Both the position numbers and the translations under genes were made by a program. From NCBI GenBank assembly GCA_040384325.1, contig JAZKJL010000006.1:558001-622000 (forward strand): a stretch of 64,000 nt of DNA, given 5' to 3'. The DNA is from JACMLX01 sp040384325 (GTDB lineage Bacteria; Gemmatimonadota; Gemmatimonadetes; Gemmatimonadales; Gemmatimonadaceae). Shown here piece by piece: positions 44,785-54,404 of this stretch; position 1 is the stretch's first letter; the number at the start of each line of letters is the position of its first letter. The notes under the pieces were generated by a model. It had not been told where the DNA came from. It ran no database searches and saw only the letters and a program-made list of their open reading frames with translations.

Positions 44785-45636
44785 TCAGGTAAGGGGCGCG
44801 AGCGGATGGCCAGCGAGAGCCTGCAAGAGCGCGGTGGCGAACAGCGCCACGCTGGCGCCAGCCGCCAGTGTCAGCGCGCTGCGTTCGGCGGCGTCGTCGC
44901 GGCGTCGGCGGAGTGCGCGAATGGCGAGCACGAACAGGGGCAGCAGTTGCAACGCGTGCAAGCCGATGAAATGCGGGATGCGCAGGTCACCGTGTGTGCG
45001 GCTCCAGCCGGTGACCGGGAGCGATTCGCCACCGTCTGGAGCACCGACGGTGTGTGCGCCGACGCGGAATGGGCGCTCCTGGCGTTCGATGGCGGCCACC
45101 TGTCCCGGTTGCGGCTGGACCATCACCCATCCGACACCGGCGCCGACGATGTGCAGCGCCAGCCCGATGCGAAACGCCATCGCCAGCGAGCGATCGACGG
45201 CCGGTGCGCGCAGGTGCTGCACCAGCAGGACCGCCGACAGCATCCACACGATCGCGATGCCGAGGCCCATCGTCGAGAAGATCGTCCCATCCATCGGCGT
45301 GTCGACGTTGAAGTGGCTCTGCCGACCGCGCGCCGCCTGCAGCGTGACGAGCAGGATCTCAGCGACCATCAGCCACGCAATCGTCGCCGAGGCGAATCGC
45401 GTCAAGCGTGACGCCGGCATGTCGCGCACCATCCACGCCAGCGCGGCGAGGAAGACGGCGCTGGAGAGCCCGAACTTGGCCGGCTTGAGCCACACCGGCG
45501 CGCCACCGAGCTGCCGGTCGTCGAGCAGCAGGCCGACGCTGGCCACCGCCAGGATTCCCAGCGAGACCACGGTCATGCGGGCCAGCGTCGGCGCGCGGGC
45601 CTGGATGTCTCGGACGTGATCGCGGAGCGTCGTCAT
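44785..45636 (-). CDS. Seven-helix membrane protein, function unknown
   Basis: 283 residues with about seven membrane helices. Notable segments are PVWLKPAKFGLSSAVFLAALAW near the start, MGLGIAIVWMLSAVLLVQHL and LRIPHFIGLHALQLLPLFVLAIRAL near the end, the last with two His in a GLHALQ context that could bind metal or haem. I recognise no named family. Probably co-transcribed with the ABA4-like gene. Confidence 0.75.
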   Translation of the reverse strand: MTTLRDHVRDIQARAPTLARMTVVSLGILAVASVGLLLDDRQLGGAPVWLKPAKFGLSSAVFLAALAWMVRDMPASRLTRFASATIAWLMVAEILLVTLQAARGRQSHFNVDTPMDGTIFSTMGLGIAIVWMLSAVLLVQHLRAPAVDRSLAMAFRIGLALHIVGAGVGWVMVQPQPGQVAAIERQERPFRVGAHTVGAPDGGESLPVTGWSRTHGDLRIPHFIGLHALQLLPLFVLAIRALRRRRDDAAERSALTLAAGASVALFATALLQALAGHPLAPLT

Positions 45637-45797
45637 GGTGTGCTGCGGTGTGCGTGGTACCAGCAGGACTCAGGAAGGTACGACGTGCTTCCGGTGTCGG
45701 TTTCGGTGCACGGTGGTATTCTCGAGCGCGCAGCGATGCGCCGCGCGCACCAAGCGCCCTGCCCGCGCCATCATCCACCTCCCGGACTCTCGCACGC

Positions 45798-46262
45798 ATG
45801 ACGACGTTCCGCAGCGTCCTCCTCGGCCTCGGTCTGACGATCGGCATGTTGGCGTGGTCCGGCAGTGTACAGGCACAGGCGACGGGGAAGGTGAACGGCG
45901 TGACCTCGACCAGCACGCGCACGCGTGGTGGTGATGCGGATCCGAACATCCGGCGCGACGAGGCGGCCAATCCCCTCGAGAAGCCACCTACGCCCGAGCC
46001 ACCGGGCAAGGCCACGCGTGGCGCGACGCCGGTGAATCCGGGCTACATCTGCATCGACAGTCGTGCGGACCTGATCATCAAGATCTATGTCGACGGCAAT
46101 TTCGCCGGCACGGTCTCACCGTGGGGTGATTCCTGCGGCCACTACGGCCCGGGCGATCACCGCGTGTACGCTCGCGCCGTCTTCGCGGATGGGAGCTACT
46201 CGTCGTGGGGGCCGCTGGTGGTGGATGCCACCGCCGGCTTCCGCTGGACGGTGAAGCCGTAA
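45798..46262 (+). CDS. Small exported protein with C-terminal beta domain
   Basis: 154 residues: signal peptide ending VQAQA, a low-complexity Pro/Thr/Arg segment (about 30-75) and a domain of about 75 residues with a Cys pair (YICIDSRAD ... DSCGHYGPGDHRVYARAVF), ending WTVKP. It is convergent with the caspase/Sel1 gene, two bases apart at the stops. No family recognised. Confidence 0.7.
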   Translation: MTTFRSVLLGLGLTIGMLAWSGSVQAQATGKVNGVTSTSTRTRGGDADPNIRRDEAANPLEKPPTPEPPGKATRGATPVNPGYICIDSRADLIIKIYVDGNFAGTVSPWGDSCGHYGPGDHRVYARAVFADGSYSSWGPLVVDATAGFRWTVKP

Positions 46263-46264
46263 CG

Positions 46265-48358
46265 CTACGGTTTTGCCGGCGGCTGCGGGTTCGCCGTCAC
46301 CCACTGGCAGGCCTTCGCATCGCCGCCGCTGCAGCCCCGCTTGTAGAACTCCGCCGCCCGCGTGATGCTCTTGGCCGTGACGGCCGATCCCTTCTCGTAC
46401 ATGCTGCCGAGCAGCGTGCACCCGACTGCGAAGCCACCTTCGCATCCCTGGCTGAGATACTGCCCGGCGCGCACGTCGTCATGCATCACGCCCGAGCCGC
46501 GCAGGTAGCCGGCACCGAGGTAGGCGCAGCCTTCGGCAATGCCGGCCAGCGTACACGCCTGTCGCCAGTGCCCGATCGCCGCCACCGAGTCGCGCGTGAT
46601 GCCGCCACGCCCGCTCGCGGTCATGGTGCCGAGCGTGGCGCAGGCGGAGGGCTCACCCACCGCGCAGGCGCGCTGCAGCAGCGAGGCGGCACGCGTCTCG
46701 TTCTGCGAGACGCCCTTGCCGGTCGCGTAGGCGGCGCCGAGCAGTGCACAACCTTGCATGTGCGCGCCGTCGCAGGCCTTGGTGAACAACGTCGCTGCGC
46801 GCGTGACGTCCACAGGGCCGCCTTCACCCTTCGAAGCCGAGAGGCCAAGGTAGGTGCAGGCAGCGGCTGAGCCGAGGTCGCAGGCCTGTGCGTAGAGCTG
46901 GCGCGCCTTGCCGCGATCCATCGAGACACCGTCGAAGCGCGAATCGTACATGCGACCGAGGTGCATGCAGCCATCGGGATCCTTGGCGTCGCAGGCGAGG
47001 CGGTAGAGCCCCAGTGCGCGCGGTACGTTGCGCGTCTGGCCGTTACGACCGATCTCGAGGTTCTGTCCGAGCGTGATGCAGCCAGTCGACGTGCCACCGT
47101 CACATCCCGGGGCCGCGCGCGAAATGGGCGCTGCCCGCGGCGGTGTCGCGGGAGTCGTCGCGGCGCCACCGGCTGCCGGTGCCGATCCGTCGCCGTCGAT
47201 CATGCCGAAGTTGCCGAGCTTCGATGACGTCGTGCCGGCACCCGCGGTGCCTGCATTCGCTGGGCGGGTGGTGGGACCAGCCGGCGTCGAGCCGCGGACA
47301 TTCCCGCCCGACGTCTGGCTGCGGAGCGGCGGCGCGATCTCGGCGTCCTGCACGTTGCCGACGCTCGACTGCCGAACGCCCTGCGTGCCGGCAGCATCGC
47401 GCCGGATGCCACCGGTCGTTCCGCTCGCGGTGGCGACCTGCGACGTCGCCGCCTCAATCGCGGCGTTGGCCGACTGTCGGCGCACGAAGACGAAGTCGCC
47501 CTGGTCACTCTCGATGCCCGGCACTGCGCTGAACGTCGGCGTGGTGCGGGCCACCGCTGCCACGCGCGGGTTGATCTCGCCGGCCAGCTGCTGCGCCATG
47601 AACACAGGTGCACGACGCGCCTTCAAGGCCGCGATGATCTCCATCGAGAAGATGCTGACCTGCGGCACAGTCTCCTTCGCCGTACCCGCGGTCATCGCCT
47701 GCCGGCTGGTGCGCTGCGCGTACAGCAGTGCGCCGGCGATGGCGCGCTGGTTGTCCGCTGGCAGCACCACCCGCTCGTCGTTGCTGCGGTTGAGCGAGCC
47801 GCTGAAGCAGGCGTCGGTGATGAGCAGCACCGAGCGCGCCTTGAGGGTGCGCAGCCAGGTGCGGATCGACTCGTTCGGAATCCAGGTACTCTTGCGCGCA
47901 TTCGCCGCATCGGCAGCCAGCCAGTAGCCTTCACGTCCCGCCTCGTCGAAGCCACCATGCCCGCTGTACACGACAAGCAGGTTGTCATCAGGACCGAGGC
48001 GACGTGCGACGGCTTCCAGCGAATCGAGGATCGCCTCGCGAGTGGGATTCTTCACCACCTGCACGTTCTTCGGCTCGAACGTGTATTCGCGGGTGATGAC
48101 GGCACGCAGGCTGTCGGCTTCCTTGATCGGAAACTTCAGTGACGGCAGGCCGCTGCTGGGCTGCTGGTCACCGACGGCGAAGATGAGTGCGTGATAGGTG
48201 CCGAATCCCTTGCCGGCCGTGGTGCCACCGCCACGCTGCTCAAGCCCGCGTCGCTCCGTCTGTGCTGATAGCGGCGAGACCAGCAGTGACGTCATCGCGC
48301 CGATGACGGCCAGCGACGACACGACGCGGAGCAGTGGGCGGATGGCGCGGCTGGGCAT
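46265..48358 (-). CDS. Exported caspase-like (C14) protein with Cys-paired Sel1 repeats
   Basis: 697 residues. A signal peptide (to about 32) is followed by a caspase-like domain (about 50-270) with the catalytic dyad His134 in VVYSGHGG and Cys184 in LITDACFSGS. A Ser/Thr/Gly/Pro linker (about 300-420) leads to seven Sel1-like repeats, each with Cys-X7-8-Cys (LACDAKDPDGC, QACDLGSAAAC, KACDGAHMQGC and so on) followed by (Y/L)LG..Y..G. Paired Cys at this spacing is the hallmark of Helicobacter Hcp proteins, where they are disulfide-bonded, fitting an exported protein. It lies 103 bases downstream of a second caspase gene on the same strand. Confidence 0.9.
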   Translation of the reverse strand: MPSRAIRPLLRVVSSLAVIGAMTSLLVSPLSAQTERRGLEQRGGGTTAGKGFGTYHALIFAVGDQQPSSGLPSLKFPIKEADSLRAVITREYTFEPKNVQVVKNPTREAILDSLEAVARRLGPDDNLLVVYSGHGGFDEAGREGYWLAADAANARKSTWIPNESIRTWLRTLKARSVLLITDACFSGSLNRSNDERVVLPADNQRAIAGALLYAQRTSRQAMTAGTAKETVPQVSIFSMEIIAALKARRAPVFMAQQLAGEINPRVAAVARTTPTFSAVPGIESDQGDFVFVRRQSANAAIEAATSQVATASGTTGGIRRDAAGTQGVRQSSVGNVQDAEIAPPLRSQTSGGNVRGSTPAGPTTRPANAGTAGAGTTSSKLGNFGMIDGDGSAPAAGGAATTPATPPRAAPISRAAPGCDGGTSTGCITLGQNLEIGRNGQTRNVPRALGLYRLACDAKDPDGCMHLGRMYDSRFDGVSMDRGKARQLYAQACDLGSAAACTYLGLSASKGEGGPVDVTRAATLFTKACDGAHMQGCALLGAAYATGKGVSQNETRAASLLQRACAVGEPSACATLGTMTASGRGGITRDSVAAIGHWRQACTLAGIAEGCAYLGAGYLRGSGVMHDDVRAGQYLSQGCEGGFAVGCTLLGSMYEKGSAVTAKSITRAAEFYKRGCSGGDAKACQWVTANPQPPAKP

Positions 48359-48461
48359 GGAGCGACTCTCGTGAGGTGCGATGGAACACCGGCGGCGTGA
48401 CGGGTGGAACCTGCTGTCCGACAGGGACGATCGGTACCCTCACCCCGTTCCGCGCCACCGG

Positions 48462-50879
48462 TCAGCGCGTCGGCACCACTCGCACCTGCACCCGTTGCAG
48501 CGACCAGCTGGCCGGCGCCGCGCCGGGACGGGTGCCGATGGCGCGGGTCCCCATCCGGCTGCGCAGCAACCCGCCGAGGGCCGACTCGTCGCCGCCGCCG
48601 CGGGTGATCTCGGTCGTGATCACGGCCTCCCACTCGAACACGTCGCGCGGCAGCTCCTGCTCCGACGTCACCATCAGCAGTGACTCCACCCCGACGTCGG
48701 TGGCCCCGAACGACGCTACCCGACCAGCACCGTCGGTGACCGGAATGGCCTCCGGCCAGACTTCCCGCGATCCCATCAGGTACGGAACGCGATTACCGGA
48801 GTTCGTACCGTCGGCGGGGAAGAGCAGCGTCGCCTTGCCCTTGCTGTCGATGTTGAAGACGTACACGAAGCGCGGCTGACGCGAGGCCGCGGCGGTCATG
48901 CGGGCGCTGTCGCCATCGAGTCGGAGCTGGATCACGGTGCCGGCGGTGACCGAGTCGGCGGCGATCGGCTGCTGTGTGACGCTGTCCACCACCACCAGCC
49001 GATACGGGAACTGCCCGTCATCGGGCGGCGTGGCGAGCGTCAGCCAGGTCCGGACCCGACCCAGCGCCTCGGCGCGCATGCGGAGCGAGTCGGCGGCCGC
49101 CGCGGCGATGGGTGCCGTGCTGGCGGCGAACCAATTGCTGCGCGCAGGAAAGGCGCTGCTGGCGCTGTCGGCGGCAGAGGCGTTGGCGCGCACCCAGGCG
49201 TACGACACATCGGTGTCGGTCACACGACCGGAGAGCACGTAGAACGCGCCCTCGGGCGCACCTTCGCGTGCGATCCCGGCGGCACGATTCGCTCCGCCGA
49301 TGCCCAGCGCCGCATCCAGCGCACGGCTGGGTGGGATCGAGAGCCAGACCGCGGGGCGTTGCACCCCGAGCTGGTCGATGGCCGAGAGCACGCGCGCGGC
49401 CTGCAGGCGCGCCCCGATCGCGACCGGCAATTCACGTCCGGTGCGCAACGTCCACCAGCCACCCTCGAATGCAACCGTGACCAGCGGCTGCGTCGCTGAC
49501 GCGAGCCGCGTCGGGTCATCCACCCAGGTGATGCGCGGGCTGGCCTTGAGCAGGCGAGCCTCAGCGATGCCGGCGTCGCGATCGGCGTCGGTGGCCAGCG
49601 GCGACGGCACCCAGACACGCAGCAACGGTTCGTCCGCCGCCATCCAGCGGGTGATTGCGTACAGATCACCGATGCGCAGCGAGTCCTCGGTGCCGCGCAC
49701 GACGGCCGCGAGACTGCGGGCGATGCTGGTGTTGCGCTCCACGCGAACCAGCTGCGTCGTATCGAGCCTGCCGTTCACCAGCCGTGCCAGTTCGGTGCCC
49801 GGACGCAGGCCGAGTGCCAAGCCGCCATCGAGTTCCGCCTTCTCGCCGCGCAGCGCGGTGACGGCGACCGTGGTGCGACCGGAGACCCCGCCGGCGCTGC
49901 CGCCGAAGATCGGCTGCGCCAGGCGCGCGGGTTGCGCATCGATCGATGGCACCTGGTCAGGCGCCTTGCCCTGCATGATCGCCTTGGTGCTCTGGAAAAC
50001 CTGTCGTGCGCTGGCCTGGCTCGAATTCGACAGCAGCGCCTGCACGAACGCCGCGGTGAAGAGGCCGTGGCGCACGCCATTCTCGTCGGTGCCTTCCTTC
50101 GCCGGACGGGTGTCCTCGGCTGCCGAGATCACCAGCGCGCCGACATCGGCCGGGAACTGGCCGGTGTACCGCTCCGCCTTGTCGCGTTCATCGATCGATG
50201 CCCAGCGTTCCGTCAGCAGCTGCGGCACGCCGCCGCGGGTGATCGAGCCGGAGTTGCAGGCGTCGATGACCACCGTGACGATCACGCCGCGGGCGGCGGC
50301 GGGTGCGATCAGCGCGGCCAGCTCCTTGTCGCGAATGTCCTCGGCACCCGCATTCGCATCGGCCGGCACCAGCGTCTGGTCCACCTGCTTGCCGGGCGTG
50401 AGGCTGTTGCGCCGCAGCGCGCCGTGCCCCGCAAACGCGAAGAACGCCACGTCGCCCGTCTTCGACCGGGTCAGCATCGCCGTCAGCGAGTCGAGGATCG
50501 CCTGACGCGTGGCGGCGCGGTCGATCAGGATGCGCACGTCGGGCCGGCGGAAGGCGAACCGCGCCGAGATGACCTGCGCGATGGCCTGCGCGTCATTGGC
50601 CGAACCTTCGAGGTTGCTGATCGTGCCACGGGCGCCGGCGCTGCGGGCGCCTGCGGCCGGCGTCCGACGCGCGGAGCTGGTGACGGCGGTGCGCGCGGCG
50701 TTCCCCGGAATCAGCGCTTCGTAGTCGTTCACGCCGACGATCAGCGCACGCCGCACCTGCGCCTGCAGCGCGGGTGCGGGCAGGCCGGTGACGGCCAGCA
50801 GGACCGGGACCGCGCGACAGAGGATGAATGCTGATCGCGTGGCACGTCGGTGCGGCGCAGGCAGGGCGGCAGGCTTCAC
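48462..50879 (-). CDS. Exported caspase-like (C14) protein with DUF4384-like C-terminus
   Basis: 805 residues from GTG 50879. The reading frame stays open far upstream on this strand, but that part is antisense to the M48 gene and lacks homology. Signal peptide to about residue 40; caspase domain with LIVGVNDYEAL, His152 in FAFAGHGALRR and Cys208 in VVIDACNSGSITRGG. After a long middle region the C-terminus (about 690-790: FVYVFNIDSKGKATLLFPAD) matches DUF4384, a domain often joined to caspase-like or peptidoglycan-linked exported proteins. Its start region faces the M48 protease gene, with a perfect inverted repeat between. Confidence 0.88.
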   Translation of the reverse strand: MKPAALPAPHRRATRSAFILCRAVPVLLAVTGLPAPALQAQVRRALIVGVNDYEALIPGNAARTAVTSSARRTPAAGARSAGARGTISNLEGSANDAQAIAQVISARFAFRRPDVRILIDRAATRQAILDSLTAMLTRSKTGDVAFFAFAGHGALRRNSLTPGKQVDQTLVPADANAGAEDIRDKELAALIAPAAARGVIVTVVIDACNSGSITRGGVPQLLTERWASIDERDKAERYTGQFPADVGALVISAAEDTRPAKEGTDENGVRHGLFTAAFVQALLSNSSQASARQVFQSTKAIMQGKAPDQVPSIDAQPARLAQPIFGGSAGGVSGRTTVAVTALRGEKAELDGGLALGLRPGTELARLVNGRLDTTQLVRVERNTSIARSLAAVVRGTEDSLRIGDLYAITRWMAADEPLLRVWVPSPLATDADRDAGIAEARLLKASPRITWVDDPTRLASATQPLVTVAFEGGWWTLRTGRELPVAIGARLQAARVLSAIDQLGVQRPAVWLSIPPSRALDAALGIGGANRAAGIAREGAPEGAFYVLSGRVTDTDVSYAWVRANASAADSASSAFPARSNWFAASTAPIAAAAADSLRMRAEALGRVRTWLTLATPPDDGQFPYRLVVVDSVTQQPIAADSVTAGTVIQLRLDGDSARMTAAASRQPRFVYVFNIDSKGKATLLFPADGTNSGNRVPYLMGSREVWPEAIPVTDGAGRVASFGATDVGVESLLMVTSEQELPRDVFEWEAVITTEITRGGGDESALGGLLRSRMGTRAIGTRPGAAPASWSLQRVQVRVVPTR

Positions 50880-50911
50880 TGTCGTTCTCGTACGTTTGCC
50901 GTGATGTGATG

Positions 50912-50938
50912 CAGATTGCGTGATCCGGGTGCAATCTG
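50912..50938. promoter_or_regulatory. Perfect inverted repeat between divergent caspase and M48 genes
   Basis: CAGATTGC-N11-GCAATCTG lies in the 114 bases between the two start codons. Perfect 8-bp arms one to two helical turns apart are typical of a dimeric repressor or activator site. Function is inferred from position only. Confidence 0.5.
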
Positions 50939-50993
50939 TGGCAGTGCGCAGCAACCGGTATGGCAGCTCGCGATCCACGTCCAGACTCCCCCC

Positions 50994-53048
50994 ATGCACA
51001 TGCCAATCGCCCGTCGCCCGCGTCGCCTCCCCGCGTCGCTGGCACTCCTGTTCATGTTCGCGCAGCCCCTGACGGCCCACGCCCAGCAGGTGGCCTGCGA
51101 TCCACGACCGGTGATGCCGGAGAACGCCGTCAGTGGCGCGTTCGACGCGCAGGTCCGCACGATGCTGTCGCAGCAGGAAGACTTCCAGCAGCCTGCCTGC
51201 GAGTTCGCCACTCCGCGCGCGCTGCGTGTCGCCCGACTGCTGCGCCCGATCGCGGCGGCCGCCCGCGACGTCGGCCCGTCGACGCGGTTCCTGGTGCTCA
51301 ACAAGGACGAGGAAAACGCCTTCGCGACCGGCTGGCCGGACAACGGATACCACCTGATCGTGGTGTACACCGGCATGATCGACGCCCTCGATCGGCGCGC
51401 CGCGCAGTCGGCCGCGCGTGCCGGCCGGCCTGCATCGGAACTGAGTGACGTCTTCCTCAGCACCGTCATGGCGCACGAGATGTCGCACCTCGTGCTGCGT
51501 CACGCGCAGGACAAGAATTGCCGCGGCAGCAACAACCTGGCCGAGGGCACGGGCACACGCGCCGAAGGCACACGCGGACTGGCGCCGGGTGTCGTCGCCT
51601 GCCGCTCGTACTCGCAGGGCAAGGAGCTCTCCGCCGACTCGCTCGGCGCGTACATCATGTTCGCCACCCGCAAGAACAACGTGTTCAGCAACGCCGGTGA
51701 CCTGGTGCGGCTGTGGGAGCTGGATGCGGAGGAGGAACGCGCCTCGGGTGAGAATCACTTCTGGGGCGAGCGGGTGATGAGCACGCACCCGTCGGCGGTG
51801 CGCCGTGCCGCGCTCTACATGCGACTCTGGGCCAACATGCTCGAGGAGCAGGACCGGTACGACAGCGCGATCGGCTTGATCAGCGCCAACATCGAGGTGG
51901 ATCGCGCGATCGCGATGCTCGATTCGGTGCGTCGCGCATTGCCCGGCGCACCGTTCGTGGACGAGGCGGCTGGCGCGGCGCTGCTCACGCAGTGGCTCGC
52001 CACCGTGCCCGTCGGCGTGCTGGCGGTGCGTCCCACCGTGGGCGTGGTGCGCACGCGGTTCGTGGAAGGCCTGCGCGGTGACGACACCGGCGATGCGATG
52101 CTGCTCGCACGCGCCCGGACGGCACTGGAAGGCATCCGCGATGTCGACAACCGCCCGGCCAGCCTGTCCAACCTCGCGCTGCTCGACGCCTACACCGGCA
52201 ACAGCGCCCGCGCGCTGCAGCGCGCACGCCGCGCGGTGCAACTCTCCAGTGGCGACGCGGCGATCCTCAACACGCTCGGCATCGCCTACTACCAGGCCGG
52301 CTTGGCCGACTCGGCGCGCGCCGTGTTCGGACGCATCCTCACCGGCAGCGCGATGCAGCCCACCGACGCGCTCTGGCGCGCGGCCTGTCTCGGCAAGGCA
52401 CCGAAGCCGATGAGCACGCGCGTCTGCTTCAACTTCGCGCGCGCGGCCTTCGAGCGTGACAAGGCGTTCGGCACCACGCTGCTGGCCGCCTACCGCGACA
52501 TCTACGGACAGCAGCCGTGGGGGCAGGAAGCGGGTCGGATCGTGATGGCGGCGCGCACCGGTGGCAGCACCACGTTGCCGTCGTCCGGCACGCCGTCCAC
52601 CACGCCACGTCCTGCGACACCATCGCCGGGTGCCAGCAGCAAGATCGGCAATCTCGGCTTCCGGTCGATCCAGCTCGTGTCGCCGGATGGCCTGCGCCGG
52701 ATCGGCACCGGCATGCGACCGCGCGAGGCCCGTGCCGCGTTGTTCTCGGCCGGCCCGCGTGACGCGGAGGGTGCGGAAGGGCAGCTGCTGGCGAGCGAGG
52801 AGGCCGGCGTGGCGATGCTGGTCCAGCCCGATCCGGCCGGCGGCCAGCGCGTGGTCGGCATCAAGTCGTCCGGCGCCTGGTCGTTGGGTGGCATCACGCC
52901 GGGGCGGCCGGTGGGGTCGCTGGAGTTCCTCGGCCGGCCGGTGGACCGTGATGGCGACACGTTCGTGTACGTGATCACCGGGCACCTCGTCACGGTCGCC
53001 ACCGATGGCAGCACAATCCGGTCGGTGACGGTGCGAACGGACCGGTAG
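50994..53048 (+). CDS. Exported M48-type metalloprotease with TPR region
   Basis: 684 residues. Signal peptide ending TAHAQQ. M48-type zinc site His161-Glu162-X2-His165 in VMAHEMSHLVLRH, and third ligand Glu in GKELSADSLGAYIM. The middle (about 330-500) has TPR-like helices (ALLDAYTGNSARALQRARRAV, LNTLGIAYYQAGLADSARAVF). A Pro/Thr linker leads to a C-terminal domain of about 130 residues starting SSKIGNLGFRSIQL; the caspase/Sel1 protein has SSKLGNFGM at its own linker. It is BepA/LoiP-like in plan, suggesting outer-membrane protein quality control. ATG 51000 is an alternative start. Confidence 0.88.
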   Translation: MHMPIARRPRRLPASLALLFMFAQPLTAHAQQVACDPRPVMPENAVSGAFDAQVRTMLSQQEDFQQPACEFATPRALRVARLLRPIAAAARDVGPSTRFLVLNKDEENAFATGWPDNGYHLIVVYTGMIDALDRRAAQSAARAGRPASELSDVFLSTVMAHEMSHLVLRHAQDKNCRGSNNLAEGTGTRAEGTRGLAPGVVACRSYSQGKELSADSLGAYIMFATRKNNVFSNAGDLVRLWELDAEEERASGENHFWGERVMSTHPSAVRRAALYMRLWANMLEEQDRYDSAIGLISANIEVDRAIAMLDSVRRALPGAPFVDEAAGAALLTQWLATVPVGVLAVRPTVGVVRTRFVEGLRGDDTGDAMLLARARTALEGIRDVDNRPASLSNLALLDAYTGNSARALQRARRAVQLSSGDAAILNTLGIAYYQAGLADSARAVFGRILTGSAMQPTDALWRAACLGKAPKPMSTRVCFNFARAAFERDKAFGTTLLAAYRDIYGQQPWGQEAGRIVMAARTGGSTTLPSSGTPSTTPRPATPSPGASSKIGNLGFRSIQLVSPDGLRRIGTGMRPREARAALFSAGPRDAEGAEGQLLASEEAGVAMLVQPDPAGGQRVVGIKSSGAWSLGGITPGRPVGSLEFLGRPVDRDGDTFVYVITGHLVTVATDGSTIRSVTVRTDR

Positions 53049-53097
53049 AGGGTTACGATCTGGCCGCTGGAGCGCGCGGGGTGGGGTGGGTCGGCGG

Positions 53098-53127
53098 TTG
53101 CCGTCTCTCTTCGCCCCGTCGTAGCTT
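53098..53127 (+). promoter_or_regulatory. Promoter before the YbjN-like/pspA operon (TTGCCG-N18-TAGCTT)
   Basis: -35 TTGCCG at 53098-53103, -10 TAGCTT at 53122-53127, start codon 69 bases further. Confidence 0.55.
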
Positions 53128-53196
53128 CGCGTGTCGTACCGAAACACGCTGACTCCGCCTGCGTAGGGCGGTTCGGCCCCCAACCCGAGGCACCAC

Positions 53197-53601
53197 ATGG
53201 TCAATCGCGAAGATCTGGAGAGCTTTCTCGTCCGACTGGGCGCAGAAGGTGCCAGCTACTCTGAAGTCGAGCCCGGCATGTTCGTGGTCCGTCCCGGCGG
53301 TACGCCCGATGCGCAGGTGGTCTGCCACCTCACGCCGCCGGTGCTGCTGATGCGGATGAACGTCATGCCGATGCCCGCCGACGAGCACACCGCCGCCCGG
53401 CTCTCCCGCCGTCTGCTGGAACTGAACGCGACCGACCTCGTTCACGGCGCGTACGGCATCTCTGCCAACGACATCATCCTCACCGAAGCGCTGGAACTCG
53501 CGAACCTCGATTTCTCCGAGTTCCTGGCCGCCTACGAGAGCATGACACTCGCCCTCGCGTCACACGTTCGCGAGCTCGCCCCGTTCCGCGAGGTCCACTG
53601 A
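53197..53601 (+). CDS. YbjN-like (T3SS-chaperone fold) protein
   Basis: 134 residues. NREDLESFLVRLG ... YSEVEPGMFVVRPG ... VVCHLTPPVLLMRMNVMPMP ... RLLELNATDLVHGAYGIS has the alpha/beta layout of the YbjN/CesT-like fold. It ends four bases before pspA, so it is almost certainly co-transcribed and may act with PspA in the envelope stress response. Role inferred from context. Confidence 0.65.
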   Translation: MVNREDLESFLVRLGAEGASYSEVEPGMFVVRPGGTPDAQVVCHLTPPVLLMRMNVMPMPADEHTAARLSRRLLELNATDLVHGAYGISANDIILTEALELANLDFSEFLAAYESMTLALASHVRELAPFREVH

Positions 53602-53605
53602 TCAT

Positions 53606-54394
53606 ATGGGACTCTTCGACCGACTGTCGTCGCTCATCAAGGCGAACCTGAACGACCTGATCTCGAAGGCCGAGGAGCCGGAGAAGCTCCTCGAACAGTC
53701 GATTCTCGACATGCGCTCCCAGCTGGCGAAGGCCAAGCAGCAGGTGGCCGCCGCCATTGCCGACGAGAAGCGCCTGCGCGACCAGGCCGACCAGGAAGCC
53801 AAGCAGTCACAGGAATGGGAGCAGCGCGCGATGCTGGCCATCCAGCAGAACCGCGATGACCTCGCGCGCCAGGCGCTGATGCGCCAGCAGGAGCATGCCG
53901 AGCATGCCGAGGCGCTCCAGAAGACGTGGCAGACGCACCAGGCCGAGACGGAGAAGCTCAAGTCGCTGCTGCGCGACCTGAACGACAAGATCGAGGAGGC
54001 GAAGCGCAAGAAGAACCTGCTGCTCGCCCGCGCCCGTCGCGCCGAAGCCCAGCAGCGGATCCAGAACACCATGTCGGGCCTGAGCGAGAAGAGTGCCTTC
54101 GAGGCGTTCTCGCGGATGGAAGAGAAGATCGAGATGAACGAGCGCCGGCTCACGGCCAGCGCCGAGATCGAGGAAGAGTTCTCCGGTGATCGCCTGCAGT
54201 CGGACTTCAAGCGGCTGGAGAAGGCCGCCGGTGGCCTCAGTGCCGAGGCGCGCCTGCTGGAGCTGAAGCAGAAGATGGGGATGCTGCCGGCCGGCAGTGC
54301 ACCGCAGGCGAAGCAGCTGCCGAAGGGCGGGTCGGAATCGACCGACATCGCCGAGGCGGATTTCGAGCACCTCGACGACACCGCGGCGCCGTGA
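53606..54394 (+). CDS. pspA: PspA/IM30 family membrane-stress protein
   Basis: 262 residues, nearly all helical coiled coil (about 25-210). MGLFDRLSSLIKANLNDLISKAEEPEKLLEQ is the classic N-terminal amphipathic helix and start of PspA/Vipp1. The ESCRT-III-like oligomer binds and repairs stressed inner membrane. The C-terminal tail is longer than E. coli PspA and acidic. No PspF-type promoter is visible; expression seems to come from the upstream TAGNTT promoter. Confidence 0.95.
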   Translation: MGLFDRLSSLIKANLNDLISKAEEPEKLLEQSILDMRSQLAKAKQQVAAAIADEKRLRDQADQEAKQSQEWEQRAMLAIQQNRDDLARQALMRQQEHAEHAEALQKTWQTHQAETEKLKSLLRDLNDKIEEAKRKKNLLLARARRAEAQQRIQNTMSGLSEKSAFEAFSRMEEKIEMNERRLTASAEIEEEFSGDRLQSDFKRLEKAAGGLSAEARLLELKQKMGMLPAGSAPQAKQLPKGGSESTDIAEADFEHLDDTAAP

Positions 54395-54404
54395 GCATGA
54401 CGTC

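Noticed and set aside
48462..53204. 1580-codon minus-strand open frame covering the second caspase and the whole M48 gene
   Set aside because: Only the part after GTG 50879 has caspase and DUF4384 features. The upstream 775 codons are antisense to a clear M48 protease gene and are low-complexity His/Arg-rich, as expected from a G+C-rich shadow frame.
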